Shown one piece after another: positions 38,044-51,700 of a stretch of 64,000 nucleotides of DNA (the first letter of the stretch is position 1; every line of letters begins with the position of its first letter). Position numbers and translations under genes: made by a program. The DNA is from Phlebopus portentosus (lineage: Eukaryota > Basidiomycota > Agaricomycetes > Boletales > Boletinellaceae), in assembly GCA_037892935.1 (NCBI GenBank), contig JAYXKI010000005.1, positions 1,674,001-1,738,000 of the forward strand, given 5' to 3'. The notes beneath the pieces are model-generated. The model saw nothing but the letters and a program-made list of their open reading frames with translations, ran no database searches and was not told the DNA's origin.

Positions 38044-41000
38044 TAGGTGACGGCTATGATTACTTATACGTGAATCTCCAAGGCCGGTATCATAATGTTC
38101 TGGGCCATCCAATCAACATGAAATATCCTGTTTTGTAATCCAAGTCGATTGCTACAATCATTCAAAACCTTCGGGTACATATCGATCGGATCCGTATTAG
38201 GTGCTGCGCCGATTCGATGTCGGAGAAATTGGTATCCACCGCCGACACAGGCCAGAAACAATTCGAAACGCATCAAGTATGCGGGCGCTTCAGAATGCCG
38301 AACGCTGCTGAGACCGCCATCATTTATTGTAAGGGTTATCGAGAAGCGGACACGGAACCAAGCGCTATCTGTGGGTTTTAGTTCTTCTTCCGATTCGTTA
38401 TAGCCATTAATCGAATCCAAGACAGTGCCTGAACGACACAGCTCTCAGGAGCCGCGATGATAGATTTTAGCATGCGCGATTCAAGAAACTCTCTTGTTAT
38501 CTCCCATAGTATCTAATGTTCATTTCCGATTCGCCCGAAAGTGACTTGCGATTGTCTGGAAAGGGAGAAATTTTGGCGGTCCCGAGGTGCAACGTGTTGA
38601 TCGAGGATACGGAGTAAGACGTAAGAGTATATGTTATCAATATTTTTGTGCGAAAGGCCGACGAGTGTCATCGGACACAAGTCATATGTGATATGCGATT
38701 CTCCCAACCTACCTAATGGTACAGTACTGTTACTGGCACAGATAGTTCCCCGCTCATCCTCATAAGTTTAACTTAACAAAGTCTATTATTAATACTTCCC
38801 TATTGCTGGTGCGTCATGCTGGGAATTTCCAATCATGATTATCCCAAATATGGGTATCAACTCGCTTATTAAAATATCTGGCTTTCCATGCACTCCTATC
38901 TATTTCAATCTCTGCGTCAGCCATACTGGTCTTGAGTCCTCGTGTACGCTTGATTTCTGTGAGAGCCGTCGCGAGCTCATACATCCAGGTTCGGTAGGCC
39001 TTACATGACACTTGATCACCATTGAGGAGTGTACGCAAAGATAGAAGGCAAAGAAGAATCCATAATGCAATTCAGTCGAGTTTAGAATACGGAGGCATTT
39101 TAAGTTTTGCTTTTGGGGGCCTCGGGTGCATGCATACACAGTGGGAGAATTGAGTCGGGGCTTGGCAAGGGGTAAAATAAAAGAAGGGTTGTGGGAAGAG
39201 GGGAATCCGATTGCTAGTAAGAGAAGCCCGACGGTCATTGCTCGTCCCTCGCCGATTTTTGGCCATTCTGAAGGTAGCTTCCCGATCTGGAGTGGAATCG
39301 GACTCAATCACGAGCTTTATTGCGTCCAGCCAGTTCTGTGGGGCCTGCCAATGGGCGTGAAAGCCATCACGCATCTTCGTGCGGCTTCCTGGACCTAGAG
39401 GCGATCGTTCTCTCGTTTTTCTCTTTCACGCGAACGTACCAAAAGAATGGGAAATACGTACGCCGTGGGTGCCGTGCTCGGGATAACGGGCGTTAAAGAC
39501 ACCCCGGTAACCGGGTCCGTGGCTGCGGAGCCATATTTCGGCAACGATATGTCTTTCTGGAGGTCATTGTCAAGCAGATCCTCATTTTTTCATTGAATGA
39601 TTGCATGAGTATTGCGGGAGAAGGTAAGAAGCAAGAGAGGGAAAGGGATTGGACAGAGATTGTCGGTGCATCTCTTCTTTCAGAATCAAGTTGAACAGAG
39701 CATGCGGTCAGAGAGGTAAAAACTGTCTTGCGTGCGACGCTTTAGTTGATCTGTCGGCTCGTTTGATAACATTCTCCAGTCCACTGCTGCATAATAGTCA
39801 TGTCTGGATTGGCAGACTCAATTGATGAGACGCGCAACCATACCGCACGTATCAACAATGAGCATAGGTCATGTTCACGCAATTTCAATCACGACAAATC
39901 GCAGAGCAATCACCCAATACGCAACCGCTCCCATCTAAAAGGTGAACCATAAGGCGCATGTGTTCTCAATGCATCCCATAGGATAAGCTACAAGAACCTT
40001 TAGCAGTCAAGAAGGAGAGAAGGGAAGTTTAGATGTGTCAGAGAGTGAAAAGTGGCCCAGATTTGGTAAGAGGCTTCGCATTGCATGGAGTTCGTAGTGC
40101 AAGAAAGAGATCCAGAAAGAACCACCGAGCACGGCGCACGCCGAGAGGCGGCGGGTCCTTTTCTCCTAGCAATTTGCTCTCCGCTCAGAATGTGCGCCGA
40201 ATGTATATGTCTACCAATCTCGATCGGAATACAGGCGCTCTAGATGGTTCATATGGACCGCGAACTGAGAATTAGCCTCTATACGAAGCACACGAGTCTC
40301 CGTCGCATACAACAGGTGGGGCCTGACAGCATCTCTCCCGCGGCCACTTGAATTATTTTCTTCACCAGTAAATGAATATGGAGCACTCGCGTGTACAGTA
40401 CTTGAAAAGCACTTGACATGACCACGGTTATCGATTGCCACGCCAGCTTGTCGGACTTTAGATCGTTCGCGCAACCGAGGCAGACCAAGTCAAAAATCTC
40501 TGTTGCGACACGGAAGGCACGTAGATGAAAACTCGAAAAAAGATGCAGACTAAGAAGAAAGATGACAAGCAAAGCGAATAAACAGTTACGATTTAGTCTG
40601 AGTGAGACACTGGATCAAGACAACAAACATGTGCATCCACTGCCATGCCGACTTGATGCCTGATTGTTTGAGGTCGTACATGAATTGGGGACAGACAGAT
40701 GTATCGCCGAGTAGCGGAGGTGATCTAGCCGATCGGGTGCGTGATAACCGGTAAAGATTACGGGGACTACGCATCAACCTGCGCTGTCTACGGAAGACAG
40801 GCGGCGGCGAGTGATGGATAACTAGAGCCGAAAGAAGAGGAGCAACTCGAAAGAAGGAGGACAAGTGTGTTCCATCAAGAGGCAGAGGCTACAGCGTCCG
40901 GGTCCAATGTCAAGAGCTCCGAGCCGACTCTGGGCCGTGAAGGAGGTCCATATGCTCTTAGCCAGAGAAGCGATGGCCCAGGCACAAGATGCACGTCCAG

Positions 41001-42079
41001 GCATTTGAGTTTCTTCCCGCTTCGGAAGTCCACCAGAGCCGCTTTGTCAGCTTCTTCTGTCCCTGGATGGAACATCGTTTTAGACCGTGTTGTGCCCTGT
41101 TGTGTCCTGTTGTTATGCTGTTGGAGTGTTTTCAGGTAGTGGGCCTTCATCGAGATTTGAACGCACTACAATGTTTGGCGAGGCAGCAGAACAGATGAGT
41201 AGCCTACGTTATCGCCGAGGAGACCGCCCATTTACTAATTATTAATTTTGCTCGATCACCTTCGGTGCATGGCGTGCCGGTCGGGGCGATAAACGCGCCC
41301 AATGTAAGCCGGGCGTGACTGATTCGCGTCTATTTCGGCGACGTGGCGGACTATGCCGGTATAGACTCGGGTCTTTGGGACCTGTGGAGGAAAAAAAGAG
41401 TTTCAGGCGCAGCTGCGTGTTTTTAGAAGGACGGCAGAAGCAGGGTGAGCCACGAGGGACGGATAGAGAGCGAGTGCACTGCTGACGATAGGCTGAGAAG
41501 AAAGTCCGGGAAGAGGCATGAGAGAGGAATATTAATGGCGCATATCGAACGGTAATAACAAAGAGGCAATCACACTGAGTGCTGGACTGTGCCTGCGCAG
41601 GTCTAATCTGCAATCTGGTTCCACCTCTGATTGTGTATTATACCAAGAGCACTGGTCAGTCGTTTGTGCTCAGCATCAACGAACCCCCGCAAGTCGGACT
41701 CCGCGGCCCAACTTGACTACAACCTCCGCACGTCTCCTCCTCTATAAATCACTAGCAGAATATCACCATTCTCGCCGTCTTTGCATCCTCCCTCCCTCCC
41801 ACTCCCGCTCGCACTCTCTATCTGCACAGAGGCGTCAAACACCCGCTGCCGTCAAGCGGTCGCTTATTGCCCCTACTACAGGCCCTTCTGTCGTTGCTTA
41901 CCTGACAACAGCACAGCACCGCCTTTTGCCGACGAAGCTACGCTACTTACGTGACGGTACCCCGCGACGGTCACGATTTTGTCACAATCACGGGGAGCGC
42001 AGACCCCCCGCCGCCTTCTTGCCGCTCGTATAAATCAGATTCGATTTGGTCTTCTCCTCCTCCACCTCCCCGCCTATTC
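38044..42079. other. Gene-poor region and CSL 5' leader
   Basis: About 4 kb without a secure gene. On the minus strand two exon-like stretches, about 39455-39590 (NEDLLDNDLQKDISL.., GSAATDPVTGVSLTP) and 39330-39398 (VQEAARRCVMAFTPIGR.. to a TAA), join through a plausible intron but match no known family. From about 41690 the DNA is C/T-rich and is likely the promoter and 5' leader of the CSL gene; an ATG at 41951 is in frame with it. Confidence 0.45.
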
Positions 42080-45000
42080 ATGAGCCAAACAGCCGCCGCT
42101 GTCTGGTCCTCTCTGCTCTCCCACTCTCCAAACGATCCTCGTCAGATGGACCACCGCTCTCCTGCTCCCTTCATTTCCTCCCCTTTCGACATCGCAGATC
42201 TGCTCAATCCCCGCAACGACAAGCGCATGACCCTTGACTACTCCCCCTCTCCAACCCACTCCGCCAACCCTCACAACCAGCAACAACAGCAACAGCAGCA
42301 ACAACAACCAGCTCATTCTGCTTTCCCTCCAGCTCCTGACTTCGATCGTGCCCTTGCCACTGGTTCCCGTCCAAATCACGGATTTGATCAGCAGGACAGC
42401 ATGGACATCTCGTCAGAGCAATCGAACTACGAGTATTTCTCATCTTCTAGCGGAGGGGCACCTTTCGGTGCTCGCTACAGGACGAACGCATCCTCTTCGT
42501 CTTCCTTGGGCCAGGGATATGCAGGCCTTGGCTCTGAGTCGCTCTACCCGCACGCTCCCTCTCCCTTTGCCGACTCCTTATCCTCCTTTCCGCCCAATAA
42601 CCATAACTCATTCGACATTGTGAACGGGCTTCCATCTTCTTATTCTAGTGGCAAAGTCTCTCCATTAACTCCCAGTGACTCTGTCGTAGGCCTCCAGAGT
42701 TCTCCTGGCTTCCCTGGCCTCGGGAATGGGATGGGCAAGGACACCTTCCCGGGAGGCTATGGTGATCTCATGAATGATCGGCGTGCATCCAACATTAGCA
42801 CTGGAAGCTTCCAGTCTGACTTCCACGACGATTTCAGCTCGAACGGAGCGCTCGGACTCGGGTTCTCTTCACCGTCCTCCATGCAGCACTTCCAGGAGCG
42901 TATCTCGCACTTTCCTGGCAGCCACCCGCATCTGCACCATCGATCCTCTATGGACATGATGCGGGGCGTGAATCCGCATGCAACGCACGGTGGGATTGCT
43001 GGATTTGACGATATGGGACCATATCCCCCCATGGCACCTCCCTCGGAATTGCTTCGTTTGCCAGGCCAGAATATTGGTGCTGACGAGATGCTCTCCCGTA
43101 TGAAGCTTCAGGCACACGTCGGCATGGGTGCCGCTACTGACCTGCAATCATTCATCAGGTATGTCTTGTCACAGATGCCTAGCCCTTTTCAGAATAAACA
43201 AAACTTTATTATTTCCCTTTGTTCTCTATTTTTGTACATTTCGTTGACCACCGTCTGTACACATAGACCCTACCTCGATCAGTACATCCGCACCCCGAAT
43301 CGGATTGCCTTCGGCGAGCGGACGGTGATCGTCATGTCATCGAAGGTCGCACAAAAGTCATATGGGACAGAGAAGCGCTTCTTGTGTCCGCCGCCGACGG
43401 CGATCATGATCGGCAACTCATGGTGGTCTGAAATGATGAGGCGCGGCGAAGAGCCGAAGCAGGCACCTCCGCGCGTCGTCATCTCCATATCAGGCGAGCC
43501 GATGCCCCAAGAGGGCAGCGTTGAGTGGACGTCGACCTCGGGCAAGGCCTTTGATGTAAACGACCCTCCCGCTGGAACCACTTTCATTGGTCGCTGCGTT
43601 GGAAAACAATTGTACATCTCCGATGTCGATGAGAAGAAGAAAAAGGTCGAGGCGCTCGTGAAAATCATGGCGCCCGCATCAGATGACGAGCCAGAGCGCG
43701 TTATCGGCGTATTTCCTTCCCGTCCCATCAAGGTCATCAGTAAACCAAGCAAGAAGCGGCAAAGCGCAAAAAATCTTGAATGTACGTTACTTCCCCGCCG
43801 TCTTTTTTCTCTTTTTCTTCGTTAGCTCATCGATCGCATCTTAGTGTGCATCAATCATGGTTCGACCATATCGCTGTTCCATCGTCTGCGGTCTCAGACG
43901 GTCTCTACGAAATACCTTTGTGTCTCTGGCTCTGGTGCTTCCTTTAAGGGATCAGATGGTGCTCCGCTAATGGGCGTTGACCAGCGGACGCGAACAGCAA
44001 CGCCTTCGTTTATCGCTCGCACCGCTAGCTGGGGTGAGAACTGATGCATTTACACACTCGTTTCCTGCTTCTAATGCTGTCCGCTAGATCCCTTTGTTAT
44101 GTACATTGTTGACGTGAATAAACCGGCTGGCGGCATCGACGCACCGCCGCCACCACCGCCGCAGCCCGACTATCCCTCCCCGCCGCCCAACGCAATTCCG
44201 TTTACGAACAACGGATCGCAGATCCCGATTTTCTATAATCAAACTGTCGTCCTTCAATGCCTCACGTCCGGAGTAGTCTCGCCGGTACTCATTATTCGTA
44301 AGGTCGACCATAGTACGACCGTGGTCGGCGGAGGCCTCGCGGAAGGTGCCAAGGGTGTCGCGGACCATTACTGTGCGCCAGGCGAAGTGTGTGGTGATCC
44401 TGTGTCGCAGCTGCATAAGATTGCGTTTGAGGTCTATGACGCGAACAAAGGCGTTCCTGAACCGGGTACACCAGGCCTAACCGGGGCGTTCCTCTCATGC
44501 ATGGGCGAGAAAGTCAATACGTACCGGCCAGTAGAAGGACGCATTTGGAACACACCGCAAGCACCATCATCACGTGGCTCAAACTCGCCAACCCAACCCA
44601 GTAGTCCTGTCCTCGAAACACCTGCATCTGTCGGCTCAAATTCTGCTGTAGATTACTTCTCTGGTGGGGGTCCTTCCTCGACCACAAGCGCGCCTGCGTC
44701 TCCGACATCGTACGACTTCCCTTCAAACGATGGCGGGCGCGTTAAGCGCGGGAAACGCTCGACGTCTAGCACGGGCGGTGGCGTTACCAAGACTCATTCC
44801 GCGAAGGGTCGAAGACGTCAAAATTCGGCCGGCTCTGCGACCAGTAGCCGGCATGGTCATGGCGGTGAACAGTCCGCTTCTTCTGGTGCGTTATGGTCGG
44901 TCGATATTGGTGAAACGAGCGTGTGGACGATCGTCGGTACTGATCAAATCCGGTACAACTTCTACGTCCCGCCAGTTCTGTTCGATCAGCAGACGCCGAA

Positions 45001-45358
45001 TGTAACGGGTTCATACCCGATTCCATCGAAACCGGTAACGCCATTCCCGGCGGTTGTGAAGTATCTCCCTCCCGATCGCGCCGCGGAAGCTCCAAAGTCC
45101 AATTGTCCGCAGGCACGAGCGGCTCTTGCAAAGCCGAATCCGCATGCATCGAAGATGCTCACCCTGTACGGCGAGAACTTCAATAAGGCTGACCCGGTTA
45201 CGGCGTTCTTCGGTTCTGACCCGTCACCGTACGTTGAAGTACGGTGTACAGAGGTCATCGGCTGCTTGCCTCCTGAAAACCAGTCGGCGAAGCGCCGTCC
45301 TATCGTGCTCGTGCGCTCCGATGGCGTTGTTTTCCCATCTAATACAATGTATCCGTAG
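42080..45358 (+). CDS. CSL (CBF1/Su(H)/Lag-1) family transcription factor
   Basis: Sequence-specific DNA-binding regulator of the CSL family; fungal members (Cbf11/Cbf12 type) act without Notch. I chose the ATG at 42080 (MSQTAAAVW); an in-frame ATG at 41951 would add 43 low-complexity residues. A long Ser/Pro-rich N-terminal region with a poly-Gln run (about residues 66-76) is followed, after an intron at 43158-43265, by the Rel-homology DNA-binding domain (RPYLDQYIRTPNRIAFGERTV, QKSYGTEKRFLCPPPTA). After the next intron comes the beta-trefoil domain (NHGSTISLFHRLRSQTVSTKYL, FIARTASW), then DPFVMYIVDVNKP. The C-terminal IPT-like part includes VWTIVGTDQIRYNFYVPP and MLTLYGENF. A Ser-rich insert lies between the beta-trefoil and C-terminal parts. 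The stop is at 45358. Confidence 0.95.
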
Positions 45359-46217
45359 ACATTACTACTATTTCCACATGGCCTTGCGCTGGCGACGGAC
45401 TCTTCTAAGCTGTTAATATTCGGTTGTCGTTGTGGTTATTCTGATTCCGATCCTCTTATGACTATTCTCTTTGCTATCGTCGGATCTGTTGTGCATTCTC
45501 ATTCTCAAACATCTAACTCGCATCGTATTGGATAGCCCTCTTTTGTACTTCTGTACTGTTGTATCCCTCGCTATTGAACTTCTAAAAAGATACCTGCTAA
45601 CCATACCTATGTATGCTTTTGCCTCAATTGTTTACCCCCAACATAGACTTGGATACAAATAAAAGTCTCACTTGGCAGTACAATATCCTCCGCGTTTGTT
45701 CCTCTTATTCAGTTGTTATGATGAAAATGGAGGATTGTGGACATCGGTCGTTGTATTGAACGCAACAAAGATAGATTTGCACAGGAAAGCGCAACCATCT
45801 GACCATTCGCAAGGAAACCTGACACCCTCCGGGGGAGTAAGTACTGAGCACTTGTGGACAATCTGGGTTCTGCTCAACATTACGTATTGATCGGATAGTA
45901 TGGAGAAGGGGACACATCGGCGGTTCATCCGCTTTCGCTCCATTGCACCCGCAGAAAGCGGTTCGATATTCGTGTGCCGTTTAGGAGGCTAAAAGAAGAT
46001 GTCGTTTCGCTGCCTGGCAATTGGCTTGGAATTTTCGTACACCTCCTTCATTCAGGGAAGAACAAGAAGCGGAAGAGATACAGAATGGAAAATTTACAGA
46101 ACAAGAAGTGTCCGTTCGTGCATCTGTTACGCGAGAGATAATTCACCCCTGTCTTAGCCACCAGCTGCGCATTCGAGAGGAAAACCAGAAAATTTACGAA
46201 AAGGAAACATTCCTTCC
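45359..46217. other. Intergenic, no secure gene
   Basis: Contains the 3' flank of the CSL gene. A frame at 46045-46230 (EEQEAEEIQNGKFTEQEVSVRASV..) has some coding character and could be an upstream exon of the small gene at 46218, but no splice junction decides it. Confidence 0.4.
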
Positions 46218-46466
46218 ATGTTTCCAAGTAACCTCCTTCAGCGTATGTATTCGACAAAATGGCCGCCGGCAGAGCAACAGACATCTCGTCAGCGTTGTGC
46301 GCAGTCGCTGGCAGCGATGGAGAATGAAAGGCTTCTTGTAAGTAAGTAAATGTCACTAGATCCTCGGAGTCGGAGCTGCGCAGAAGTCGAGAAGAAGGCT
46401 AGGGGTGTCTGGCTTACGCCGATCGTGATATGGATCCAAGAAAGTCAAGAAGCTTTAGAATATTAA
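46218..46466 (+). CDS. Possible micro-gene, 68-residue protein
   Basis: Two short exons join cleanly. The ATG at 46218 opens MFPSNLLQRMYSTKWPP and runs to ENERLLV; a GTAAGT donor (about 46340) and CAG acceptor (about 46383) continue in frame to KVEKKARGVWLTPIVIWIQE and a stop at 46464-46466. The basic, Ser/Arg-containing N-terminus without acidic residues could be a mitochondrial signal. No family is recognised. The case rests on one good intron and a sensible composition, so it may also be chance. Confidence 0.35.
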
Positions 46467-46789
46467 GCATGCTGCGTGACGCCTGGCAGGTGACGGTCAA
46501 TGTCAGCCCTTGCTCATTGACAGCTGCAGAAGGTTGATATGCAACAGTTCTGAAGGGTGAGCAGGGTTATCCTCCTTATTTGGGCACGGGGTGATCATCA
46601 CTGCCAGATAAGAAGATCGACGTTCTCGAAAAGGCACTAAGGAATAAGGACTGCACGTGATTGACATCTGTCATACCGTGACGTACACATACAGGCCCAC
46701 CTCAAGCACCGACCACTGTTGGTTGACATATCGACAATTGAACCGGTTCGAGGTTCGGCGACTAACCGTGAGCCACAAAAATTTTGCGC

Positions 46790-47828
46790 ATGTCTGAGTC
46801 GGAGGAAGATTTCTGGTTGTCTCAACATGAACACGTCGGTTTCTTCGGGTCCGTTCTAGGCGGCGCGTACCTGCTTCTCGCTCTTCCTGCGTGGCTCTGG
46901 CGCCTTTACGTTGAATACCTCTGGAACTGGGACGCGCATCCTTGGATAAAAAACACGGCCGCGACTTTCAGGCTGATGGCAATACTTGTAGTCGCTCCCT
47001 TTGTGCTTCTTACTCTTCTGGTAAGCCCTGTCTATGCATCTTCACAATTCAATGCGACAGGGGTAGCTGACAGCCGGAGTTTACGCGCATATATTTGGAC
47101 ATGTTTAGGACGTGGGGGCGTACATCATCGCCCGCACTCTCGGCGTTGTCGAGACCACGAAAGCCTCGACCTACGACTCAAAAGGCTCGCGCGGCATTTG
47201 CAACGATGGTGATCCCGCTGAAACAGACATGGCACTATCTGGATCGTCGGCAAAAGTGCGCGTTGATGCTGTGGATGCCACTGGTGCGCACGAAGCAAGA
47301 CAAGATGTTGCTACTATTTCACCGGAGGCTGACATGTCCTCTCCTTCACCATCTTCATCTTCATCATTGGGAAGCACGAACTCCACCACTCCAAGCCTCA
47401 GACACCGCTTTGATACCGAGAAGCTGACAATCCCGATACCCCATGCTCACTATGCATCGCACTTTGAAAGGACTATGCAGAATGCCGACGGGCCGGAGGC
47501 AGAAGCCTGCTTCTTTAGCCCTTCAGACGAGCGCCAGCTTGAACTATCCGGTGCACTGCTCTCCTCTCCGGCGCCATCGCGACAGGCGTCTCCAGGGCTC
47601 GAGCGACGACACAGGGTACGGTCCCTGACTGTGGACAAGCTGCATGCATACGACGCGGCTCCAAGCGCTAGAAGCGATGCGAGCTCAACCGCCGACTCGG
47701 AGCCTTTCACGGTCTTGGAGTCTTTAGATCTGAATAGAGATGGGCCTGAAGGGTTTGATTCCGCTTTGGACACGAACATAAACATGAGACGAAGAGCAGC
47801 ACATCGACATGATGGAGTTAAATCATAA
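46790..47828 (+). CDS. Two-pass membrane protein with Ser-rich cytosolic tail, function unknown
   Basis: Two exons joined by one phase-0 intron (GTAAGC donor at about 47021, TAG acceptor at 47109). The start MSESEEDFW at 46790 is the only good ATG. Hydrophobic stretches at about residues 17-36 (VGFFGSVLGGAYLLLALPAW) and 60-90 (FRLMAILVVAPFVLLTLL / DVGAYIIARTLGVV) predict membrane segments, separated by a Trp/Tyr-rich interface. The remaining 230 residues are hydrophilic, Ser/Asp-rich and probably disordered, ending HDGVKS. Repeats and known domains are absent. A related gene family is likely in basidiomycetes but cannot be named from sequence alone. It converges on ESA1. Confidence 0.75.
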
Positions 47829-48106
47829 TTGGTATTGCAAGCCTGTCTACTACTTTTTCTGCACAACTTCTTCCCGTCTTTGTTCTCCCATTCGGATCTT
47901 GACAGGCGAATTGTCGGATTATTCGTCATTCCGGTAGTGTAACATACAAATACAGTTGAAATCGTCCTAACTAGTGCCACAAGTTTGATATGCCGAAGAA
48001 GTTGAACAAGGGAGAAAGACCGCTGAAGCTTCTACAACTTCGCGCGACTGGCGTATCTCCGTCCGAGACTTCAGGACAATCCCATAAACTCCGACATAAT
48101 CAACGA

Positions 48107-49900
<1,794 letters not shown>

Positions 49901-50191
49901 GATGGTGGTCGAAAGAAGAGTGACGCGATTCCAAATTTGGACGCGTTATTTGGCTATTATTTGTTTATCTCGTTCGGCCACGTGACGTATCCACTTCCAG
50001 CCTCAAAGCACTCGCCCCGCGGCCCCCCACACTGTGTTGTCGACTGACTGCTGATTGCTGGGTACCTTTTCACTTCTTGTCACTGTCCTTACTTGCTTGC
50101 ATCTCAGTCTCCTCCAAGAGAGCAGACCGAGATAAAGAGTTGTCGTGTGACCCCTCCGTGACTGCCACTGTTACCGGGATCGTTCTCTATT
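49901..50191. promoter_or_regulatory. Divergent promoter region, ESA1 / orphan gene
   Basis: 291 bp between divergent start codons. A CACGTGAC box at about 49980 and a TTGGCTATTATTTG stretch at about 49950 are visible. The role is inferred from position. Confidence 0.35.
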
Positions 50192-51700
50192 ATGGACTCT
50201 GCGGGCCGGGACAAAGAAAATGCATCGATCGTAAACACGAAGAAGAATATTTCTCTGCGACGTCCCCCAAAGTGCATTCGTCTTTCCGACCGTTGGCCAG
50301 TTCTTAGCAGGATTATACGCTCGACCAAGTCTGGTACTGCATTACTGGATAGCACCTCATCAACAGACCTTCTAGACGACGACCCCAACAGTTACCAAGA
50401 CCAAGACTGCACGAGAAGTGTTCGGCATAGCAACGATACATCAATCCTTCCTTCTGCGGGCTATAGCCAACGTGTCTTACACCCATTATCTCCTAAGTTT
50501 CCTTCTCCGCTTTCAGGCGTCTGCCCAGTGGGGAGACTTCTTCTCGCACGACATAATTATCCACATCGGGGGCACTCTCAATCCGCTTTATACCTTCAGC
50601 GTGACTTCTGGAGAAAGCGGAAGTGTGAGTGGGACGATTACGAATTTCTGCTTTATCGGGCCGGCCTCACTTTAGAAGAAGCATATGGTGGCACAGTCGA
50701 GGATGAAAATGGCAGTTCTCATGCGTTACCTCCCCACCTGAAAACTGGACCATGGAATGGAAGGTCGAACCCTGCGCCTCGGGAAAGTTCTGAAACGAAA
50801 CTTGCTGTCCCGGTTTTCTTGAATTACTCAACGTATCCTCGCCTGGGCGATCTTTCTTCGATACGAGATCCCTTCCTCCTTTCCGTGGATACATGGTTTT
50901 CAGATTTTCCACTTTGGACACTCTCGAAACTGTTCTGGATCTTCGACGTCAATTATCGCTCTGGTCATTCTGCTCGTTCTGGCATGAGCGCACAGAATGT
51001 TAATGCATTCACGAAAGACTTTGACATGGGTAACTCTTCGGTAGACGCCGTCTCGGTTTCAGAAACAGAATTCAGCGACACAACACTCGTTGAGACTAAT
51101 TCCATCCTACCTCCTTCTCCCGGAGATCACTTGAAAGGCGCTATTCGTTGTCAGATTCTTCCGGAGCATAGCTTGTTGTATCCTATATCCCTTGACTCCG
51201 TCAGAAACACAGATGCTCACGCTAAAACATGGGAGGTAGACTGGTTCTCGCGATGGGAAGTACTCTACAATCAAGTCAACCTCGCAGCGGACATTGTAGC
51301 CTCTGCTGGGAATCCTGCACCATCGACCAATGCGAGCAAGGATGCCGCACGAATCATCCTAACGACGTCAAATATTTTGTACGATCCTCTACGCAGTAAC
51401 GTCGATACATGGAAGGCGGACGAACAGGAGCGGGAATCAGATTATTCTGGTGGCACTAGAACCGATGTGATGCACTCTATGGAGGAGGACGAGGAGGACT
51501 ACGGACGTGTAATACCTCTTTCCGAGTCGCTCTATCGAATTGGTGCCCAAGTAGATCCATTCTCAATGTTCGCAACGGCTTTTTCAGAGCCTTCCGTGAC
51601 ACTGAACACGGGCTTGACTCATACGGGCACTCCGTTTCACTCAAAGGATTACGCCGATGAGATATCAGACGACTTGCAGCAACTCGCGATCTATTCCTAG
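50192..51700 (+). CDS. Intronless orphan protein, 502 residues
   Basis: A single uninterrupted frame, unusual in this intron-rich window. The start MDSAGRDKENASIV at 50192 is followed by a basic stretch (KKNISLRRPPKCIRLSDRW). The rest is Ser/Thr/Asp/Pro-rich with few hydrophobic blocks, apart from DYEFLLYRAGLTLEEAYGG, SVDTWFSDFPLWTLSKLFWIFDV and EVDWFSRWEVLYNQVNLAADIV, which look like structured helices. An acidic run (MEEDEEDYG) lies near residue 430. The N-terminal K-E-N (residues 8-10) could be an APC/C degron. No domain is recognised. Frame length and composition make it a real gene; the function is unknown. Confidence 0.75.
   Translation: MDSAGRDKENASIVNTKKNISLRRPPKCIRLSDRWPVLSRIIRSTKSGTALLDSTSSTDLLDDDPNSYQDQDCTRSVRHSNDTSILPSAGYSQRVLHPLSPKFPSPLSGVCPVGRLLLARHNYPHRGHSQSALYLQRDFWRKRKCEWDDYEFLLYRAGLTLEEAYGGTVEDENGSSHALPPHLKTGPWNGRSNPAPRESSETKLAVPVFLNYSTYPRLGDLSSIRDPFLLSVDTWFSDFPLWTLSKLFWIFDVNYRSGHSARSGMSAQNVNAFTKDFDMGNSSVDAVSVSETEFSDTTLVETNSILPPSPGDHLKGAIRCQILPEHSLLYPISLDSVRNTDAHAKTWEVDWFSRWEVLYNQVNLAADIVASAGNPAPSTNASKDAARIILTTSNILYDPLRSNVDTWKADEQERESDYSGGTRTDVMHSMEEDEEDYGRVIPLSESLYRIGAQVDPFSMFATAFSEPSVTLNTGLTHTGTPFHSKDYADEISDDLQQLAIYS

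Noticed and set aside
42279..42312. CAA/CAG repeat
   Set aside because: It is a poly-Gln run within the CSL coding exon, not an independent repeat feature.
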